A stretch of DNA of 64,000 bases from Xylona heveae TC161 (taxonomy: Eukaryota > Ascomycota > Xylonomycetes > Xylonales > Xylonaceae), in assembly GCF_001619985.1 (NCBI RefSeq), contig NW_017264196.1, positions 372,001-436,000 of the forward strand, given 5' to 3'. A program made the translations under genes and the position numbers. Numbering within the stretch: the stretch's first letter is position 1; each line of letters opens with the position of its first letter. Of this stretch, positions 58,614-64,000 are shown in pieces. Below the pieces are notes generated by a model. It did not search any database. It was not told the DNA's origin and saw only the letters and a program-made list of their open reading frames with translations.

Positions 58614-60903
58614 CTCGTCTGACAGGCACAAGTCGCTCAGATCAAAGGAGGGGAAACGATGGGGGGGCCCCTCGGAGGGGAAGGCTGTTGATAGACGGAG
58701 GAGGAGGGTGAGCTACTCGGAAACAGTACTGTACTGGGGAGTGTCGAGTGCAGCGATCTTCAGCCGGTTAATGCAGGTCAGACGCGGCTGTGCAGGTTAA
58801 GTTATCAGATGACGCTTCGTTCTGCTATCAATCGCGGAGTCAGCCACGGAAGCAGCATGTCCCTCCCTGCCTGTAAGTTAGTACTCGTAACTCTTCTCTC
58901 GACCTTTTTGCTGTGGCGATCGTCGACATGAACCAAGGCTCGAGGAAAGCTCCTTTTTAGCTAAACTACAAGAAGCTACCACAGTTAGGGTCGAAGCGAG
59001 ACGGGAGAAGCGAAAAGTGGAGATGGATCGGATGCGACTGCCGGTGAAGCCGGGAATGGCCTCTTTGACTCATTTCCTCTCTACGTTACCTAAGGCAAGT
59101 TAATACTCCGGTATGCCCTTCAGTAAGGTAAGTTACAGCAGTCAGTTAGTCCCCCGGTCAGCTAAAAGGTCAAAGTGCTTTCACGGAATAGCACTAACAT
59201 ACCGCAACTGAGGTAATGGGTGAAGTCTTTGCCTTAAGAAGCCAACCTCCGGAAGACTAACGTGCCTTGTCATCCCGATACCTCCCGGCGCCCATGACCG
59301 CTTGAGATTGGATCTTCGCCAATGATGGAATTTCTCACTGAAGCTTCGGGGGGATTCGAATACCCGTGTCCCGCCCCCTATAGAAACCCAGTGAGGATTT
59401 CCAGCTAAAACCGGCTCTAAAAGCGTCCTGTGCCATTCCTGGACACCCTCTCGACCCCTTGTTGAAGCTGCGTTTTAGCTGTGCAGGGCTTGACCAGGAT
59501 TATGATTCTTTAGCAGTATTTCCCTCAAATTATCGGAGGCAGTGCTCCTAGGGCTTTGCACTCCCTGACTCTTGAAGCTTAGTTCTAGTTGCCAAGGCCA
59601 GGCCATCATCGCGGGCGCCTTAGGCAGTAAAATCCACTTTCTGAGAACCCTTGATCCCACCCTTCGGTCCAGTTCGGTCGTAAGAAAAAAAAGGACGGAC
59701 ATTCGCGGGGGACGGCCGAGGCGATCATAGAGAGCAGGTCACGATTGTAGTGTGACTGCAATACACACGTACAGAGCACCGAGTCGAGTGGTAGCTAAAC
59801 CTTTCCCTCAGTTTCCCTCTCTTTCGCCCACGGACTGCCCGTGATAATTAGAGCAACCCGCTATGCCATATTACCATTACTCACCATTCACTTCTACGTG
59901 TATCCGCCTCAAAAATTAGCTTCTCTTTGAGCATTACATTGGGTAGTATACGGATGAAAAGAAGCAATTGGTCACCAATGGAATTGGGTAACTCTCCCAT
60001 ACCTGATTCCATCTTGCCCGCTCCAAATTTTCCATTGATCGTGTCCATTGCTTGCAGCCTTACCTTATGCTCCCCTTGGAGTCGATCGCAATGTTTAAGC
60101 CCGTAGCAGTGACGATGGCCATTACATCAGTCAAATGTGCGTTATCATCAAGTCAATTATCTTCGTACTCCAGACGCATGAATAAGCTCTAGAGGACATC
60201 CTGAAACTCCCCAACGAGTGAAAACGTGGCCTCGTCATCATTTCTCATATCCCAGGATCCCAGTCGTGCCCGTCAGCAGCCACCAGAAGAGTTGTCACTA
60301 GACGAATTTACCGGCTACCCAATGTAAATCTAAAATGTTAGTGCCAACAGTCCCTGTTCTTCCCGTCAAAAAGAGTCCCACGCGTCGGATCTTGTCAAAC
60401 TCCGACTTCCATTCATCCACCAATTCAATTCGCCCTACCATTTTCTGCCCCCGAGCCCGCTTGCCCAAGGAAACGACTACCCTCCAGGCTCCCTCTTTTT
60501 CAACGCCTTTCATCAGCATTCCTCACTTCACTTCGACGCGTTCTACTTTCTGTTCGAAATTCAGTATTGCGCCTGATTAATCTTGTATTACCAATTGGCT
60601 TTCCCAATTACGAACCTATCAGAGCCATCACCAACATATCATCTCGATTACACACGAATGTTTGCAGCTCATCTCTAGAGGCAACCGTACCTCTGATATC
60701 GATCATTGCACAACTGATACCTCAGGCTTCTGGTCTTACATGCGCCTTCGGGCAGTCATAAAAGTGACATTTGAAACGTGAGTCACCCCAGAAATCATCC
60801 ATCTATCAGCCGGAGTTTTTCAAGGTCATTTAGCTCACTGTCCGTGTTCGGCTTACAGGTAGCCCACTCCTCGTTAAGAGGGGTTTGTTTCTCTTGGCCC
60901 ATC
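58614..60903. other. Long divergent intergenic region, ERG8 / PPR gene
   Basis: 2290 bp, the longest gene-free stretch. It should hold two promoters and leaders. A minus-strand patch at about 60063-60519 has protein-like pieces broken by stops, including a VTATGLNIAID stretch that recalls the ATG motif of flavin monooxygenases. It may be a decayed gene, but the evidence is thin. Several GTAAGTTA-like segments near 59095-59140 could be donors of leader introns. Confidence 0.35.
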
Positions 60904-63900
60904 ATGGTCTTCAAACCTTTTACCCACCTCACTCGACAGAGCATTGTCAAGTCTTTTACCCATGGATATGCACAATCCGTAGTCGCCGCTTCGCAATCCT
61001 CTTATGCCTCATCAACAACATCCTTTGGTGCCTTTGGAACTGCCCATGGCCCCGGCCGACTCGGCAAGAACCATTCACAGATTGCCAATGCATTACCACA
61101 CTCACCGTCTTCGAGTGGAGCCGCAACAAGTTCCAAGTCCTCCCACGCTGGTTCGCGGGAGTACGAAAAGGGGCTTGCTGCCTACCACGCTGCTTGGGTG
61201 CAGGCTCATCCGGCCGAGGCAGAGGAAGAATGGAGACATTTCCAACTAGTCAAGCGTCGTGCTGCACGTGGCCCGGCTGATGCTACAGAGGAGGCAGCCC
61301 TGGAGAGCGCAGAGCCGCGCAAAAGTCGCAAGGAGAGAAAATCAGTGGAGCGTTCCTATAGCACCAGTGCCGTCGATGAGCTGAAGCAGGCCGATGCGGC
61401 CGGTGAGTTGCCCATCGACCCTGCGGCCCTGGCCCAGGAGGTGGAGGAAGTGTCCAAGCTCATTGCTGCCGCGGATTCAGAGGCAATCAACCCATCCGTT
61501 GCCGCTCAACCTGAGGCCGCTGTCGAACAATCTCGGACGCAGAGTCCAGTCTCCTCCGATGTCCACAGCTCTTCGATTAGTCCAAGTACCTCTCAGACGT
61601 CCTTTTCGGACAGCCCCTCGCTGGCCTACGCCGAGCATGTCGCAACTCTCGCGCGCAACCATCGTTATGCCGAAATCCCTGCCGTGTTTGAGGCCATGCT
61701 TGTGGCAGGTATCCTGCCCACGGCCCCTGCATACAATGCCCTTCTCCTCGCTGCCATCCATCTCCCCAAGCCTAAGCACCAAGTGGTCCCGAAGGTCTTG
61801 GAGGTTTATGCGGACATGCTTCGTCGCAGTGTGGCGCCGAGCACGGAAACCTACACCATCTTGATTGATCTCCTGGCGTCGCGTACGCTTGAAGTGGCCG
61901 GCCTGCAACAGGACCTTGTCGAGAAGCGGAGCCGCTTTGGCGGCATGGAGGAGGCGGGCAAGTTCATGTTCCACTCGCACCAGGCCGAATTTGACATTCT
62001 CGCCGAGGACCATTCACTTGGCGTTGCAATCCGCCTTTTCGATGCCGCCACAGCCAGCCGGAAAACCCGCATGTTTGCACCCGAGACCTATCGTCTGCTG
62101 CTTTCGGCGTGCGCCGAGCATGGCCGCATCGAAGATATGATCAGAATTTACAGTCACCTGGAATCAGCCAAGGTCATCCCTCACACCACGGTCTTTTCTT
62201 CCATGATCAAGGGTTTTGCCTCGACTGGCGACCTGAGTAGCGCTGTCGAGTGTTACAATGAATACAAGGCGCTGGCCATTGCTAATGACAATGGTGCCGC
62301 GAGTCTGATTGACCGTGACGATAACGAGGTGTACGCTGCACTGATCAAAGCCTACGCCGCGTGTGACCGGGCTGTTGGTGGACTCCGATTCTTCGACAAG
62401 ATAGTCGACTCGTTTGCCCCTGTCAAGGATGTTCGAGAGGCTCAACTGGCTTCGCTACACGACGCTGTTGTACTCAAAGCACTAGTCCGTGAGCGTCTTG
62501 AAAGGCATGCATACTCGGAGGCAATGAACCTCGTCGAGAAGTATCCTCTCAGCTCCAGCGCTCGTGCCCGGGCTCTCGCGGATGTTTGCGTCAATGCTGC
62601 AGACAACAACGACGTTGCGATGGCAAGCAAAGTGTTTGCTCAGCTTTCTCTCAATGAGACTGGCTCTCCCCTCCCAGCTATGGCAATGCTGGCGCTTAAT
62701 GTTCGTCGGGGTGATGTCGAGTCCGCCAGATTCTACTGGAGCACTCTATTGTCATATGCTCACATTACTCCGGCTTTTATTGAACCCACTGCCATGTATG
62801 CCGTGGCGCTCATTGGTAGCGGTCACATTGATGAGGGTCTGTCGCAGGCTCGCCAGATGTTTTCTCGGGCACGAGCTTCTGTTGGCACCCCTCAGGCCAA
62901 GGCGGAACTGGTTGATGAAATCGATGAGGCTATCGAGTTCATTGGTCGGTTTTTGAGCGAGAAGCGCATTGTTCCGCCGGTCAATGCAAGCATGAGTCTT
63001 CTCTGGGCCATGGTAGAAAATGGTGGCTTGGTCACCTCGGTCGCGGATCAGGCACTCACCTCATTTACGGCAGAGGGCATTGCCCAGCTCAGCTGGAAGG
63101 ACCTGACTTTGCTTCTCCAGGTCCAATCGGGCATGCTCATGGGCCCTATGGCCGACATTGCAGCCGCCTCGCGCTTCGCTCAACTGTTGGACGTTACCAT
63201 GTCGAGTGGTATGCCAATTGACAAGCGCACAGCCCAATTGATTGAGCAGGCCCTGAGCTTCATTGCTAAGGATCGCCCTGATCTCCTTCACCGTTTCCGG
63301 GAATACCTCGTTCCGCGGTCTGCTTTGGCCCCGTTGTCCAATCCCAAGGTCTCTTCACGATTCTCGGCGAGCCCCCACGAGGATGCCTTTGACCCGCATG
63401 CAGCTTCTACTGACTTCAAAGGCTCCGTCGCTATCGCTGAAACATTGGAGAAAGGTCATGGTTCAGTCAGTGCACGTCTCGAGGAAACCCTGAACAGAGT
63501 CAAGAGCATGCGTCGGGCCGGTCGCCACCCTCGGTACGTCACTTATGCAAAATTGATCTCAGCCGCTGCTCGGGACAACCGCGTTCAAACCATGCACGAG
63601 GTGTTGGCTATGGCTCGCCATGATGTGCCTCTCTTGACAGAATACCGAGTTGTTCGTTACGGCTGGGTGTCCATCTTGGACGCTATGGTCGCTGGCTCTC
63701 TTGTACTCGGCGATCGCGCTGCCGCTGCCAAGTATCACCAAGAACTCCTTGACATGGGGGCCACCCCGACGGCGAACACCTTTGGTTTGTACATCACCAC
63801 ATTGAAAGACACTGCAAAGACATTTGACGAGGCAACAGAGGCTGTCAACATTTTCCTGCGTGCCAAGTCGGAAGGCGTTGAGCCTTCCTCGTTTTTGTAC

Positions 63901-64000
63901 AATGCTCTGATTGGCAAACTCGGCAAGGCTCGCAGAATTGATGACTGTCTCTTCTACTTCAGTGAGATGCGCGCTCTTGGCATTCGCCCTACGAGCGTCA
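60904..64000 (+). CDS. Mitochondrial PPR protein, CYA5/PET309-like (partial)
   Basis: An open frame begins at 60904 and runs off the right edge, giving 1032 codons without an intron. The N-terminus (MVFKPFTHLTRQSIVKSF) is a mitochondrial presequence, followed by about 200 disordered Ser/Ala/Glu-rich residues. From about residue 245, 35-residue helical repeats appear: YAEIPAVFEAMLVAGILPTAPAYNALL, MFAPETYRLLLSACAEHGRIEDMIRIYSHLESA (about 380-412) and, near the edge, EGVEPSSFLYNALIGKLGKARRIDDCLFYFSEM. The pattern of V-x-P-x-x-x-T/S-Y/F-N-x-L-I is that of PPR motifs. In Neurospora and yeast, CYA-5/Pet309 binds and activates COX1 mRNA in mitochondria. Assignment to that family rests on length, layout and repeat style. 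Codon use is GC-richer than in the genes to its left. Confidence 0.78.
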   Translation, partial: MVFKPFTHLTRQSIVKSFTHGYAQSVVAASQSSYASSTTSFGAFGTAHGPGRLGKNHSQIANALPHSPSSSGAATSSKSSHAGSREYEKGLAAYHAAWVQAHPAEAEEEWRHFQLVKRRAARGPADATEEAALESAEPRKSRKERKSVERSYSTSAVDELKQADAAGELPIDPAALAQEVEEVSKLIAAADSEAINPSVAAQPEAAVEQSRTQSPVSSDVHSSSISPSTSQTSFSDSPSLAYAEHVATLARNHRYAEIPAVFEAMLVAGILPTAPAYNALLLAAIHLPKPKHQVVPKVLEVYADMLRRSVAPSTETYTILIDLLASRTLEVAGLQQDLVEKRSRFGGMEEAGKFMFHSHQAEFDILAEDHSLGVAIRLFDAATASRKTRMFAPETYRLLLSACAEHGRIEDMIRIYSHLESAKVIPHTTVFSSMIKGFASTGDLSSAVECYNEYKALAIANDNGAASLIDRDDNEVYAALIKAYAACDRAVGGLRFFDKIVDSFAPVKDVREAQLASLHDAVVLKALVRERLERHAYSEAMNLVEKYPLSSSARARALADVCVNAADNNDVAMASKVFAQLSLNETGSPLPAMAMLALNVRRGDVESARFYWSTLLSYAHITPAFIEPTAMYAVALIGSGHIDEGLSQARQMFSRARASVGTPQAKAELVDEIDEAIEFIGRFLSEKRIVPPVNASMSLLWAMVENGGLVTSVADQALTSFTAEGIAQLSWKDLTLLLQVQSGMLMGPMADIAAASRFAQLLDVTMSSGMPIDKRTAQLIEQALSFIAKDRPDLLHRFREYLVPRSALAPLSNPKVSSRFSASPHEDAFDPHAASTDFKGSVAIAETLEKGHGSVSARLEETLNRVKSMRRAGRHPRYVTYAKLISAAARDNRVQTMHEVLAMARHDVPLLTEYRVVRYGWVSILDAMVAGSLVLGDRAAAAKYHQELLDMGATPTANTFGLYITTLKDTAKTFDEATEAVNIFLRAKSEGVEPSSFLYNALIGKLGKARRIDDCLFYFSEMRALGIRPTSV

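Noticed and set aside
59340-59480. tRNA on the minus strand, from a GGTATTCGAATCCCC-like box B
   Set aside because: No box A at proper spacing and no acceptor stem. The box B match is probably chance.

Overview
The window is nuclear DNA of a filamentous ascomycete, most likely a eurotiomycete (Eurotiales or Onygenales). That placement is inferred from gene content and protein style, not from a search. The evidence is short introns (about 50-135 bp) with GT...AG ends and CTAAY-like branch sites, monocistronic genes on both strands, and fungal-type proteins throughout (KEI1, NOP53, a TRS85-type TRAPP subunit, a GH125 mannosidase, a PET309/CYA5-like PPR protein). Coding regions were built by joining exons by eye. 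All joined exons keep frame, but no splice site has been tested.

Layout: 1-256 (+) is the tail of a PflX-like radical SAM gene. 503-3627 (-) is a single reading frame that fuses a CCA-adding tRNA nucleotidyltransferase to a TTI2-type domain. Then come TRS85/TRAPPC8 (4074-6474 +), CHM7 (6912-8600 +), RAD18 (9071-10653 -), POLD3/Cdc27 (10993-12878 +), a GH125 mannosidase with a sequence gap in its last intron (13388-15342 +), RIB3 (16187-17020 -), an Mx-like dynamin (18036-20418 -), NOP53 (21598-23084 -) and an MFS transporter (23584-25351 -).

The second half holds RAB6/YPT6 (26248-27243 +), KEI1 (29191-30288 -), PRP22 (31036-34809 -), an unrecognised 897-residue protein ending in a chromodomain (35304-38110 -), SUV3 (39212-41690 -), SEC1 (42136-44668 +), a G-patch protein (45013-45714 -), an SDR oxidoreductase (45974-47263 +), a tRNA-derived SINE-like element (about 47571-47812 -), UMP1 (48322-49098 +), an unrecognised multipass membrane protein (50624-53187 +), a prenylated UBL3-like protein (54898-55771 -), ERG8 (56922-58613 -) and the start of a PPR protein (60904-64000 +).

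The genes are housekeeping genes rather than a cluster. Membrane traffic is well represented (TRS85, RAB6, SEC1, CHM7), as are RNA work (CCA1, PRP22, SUV3, NOP53, PPR) and PCNA-linked replication and repair (RAD18 and POLD3, which share a 339-bp divergent promoter). I saw no CRISPR array, no virus-like element and no confident tRNA or rRNA gene. The points most worth a second look are the CCA1-TTI2 fusion, the SINE-like element, the ATG-only first coding exon of UMP1, the chromodomain protein with a small ORF just behind it, and the assembly gap flanked by a false duplication.
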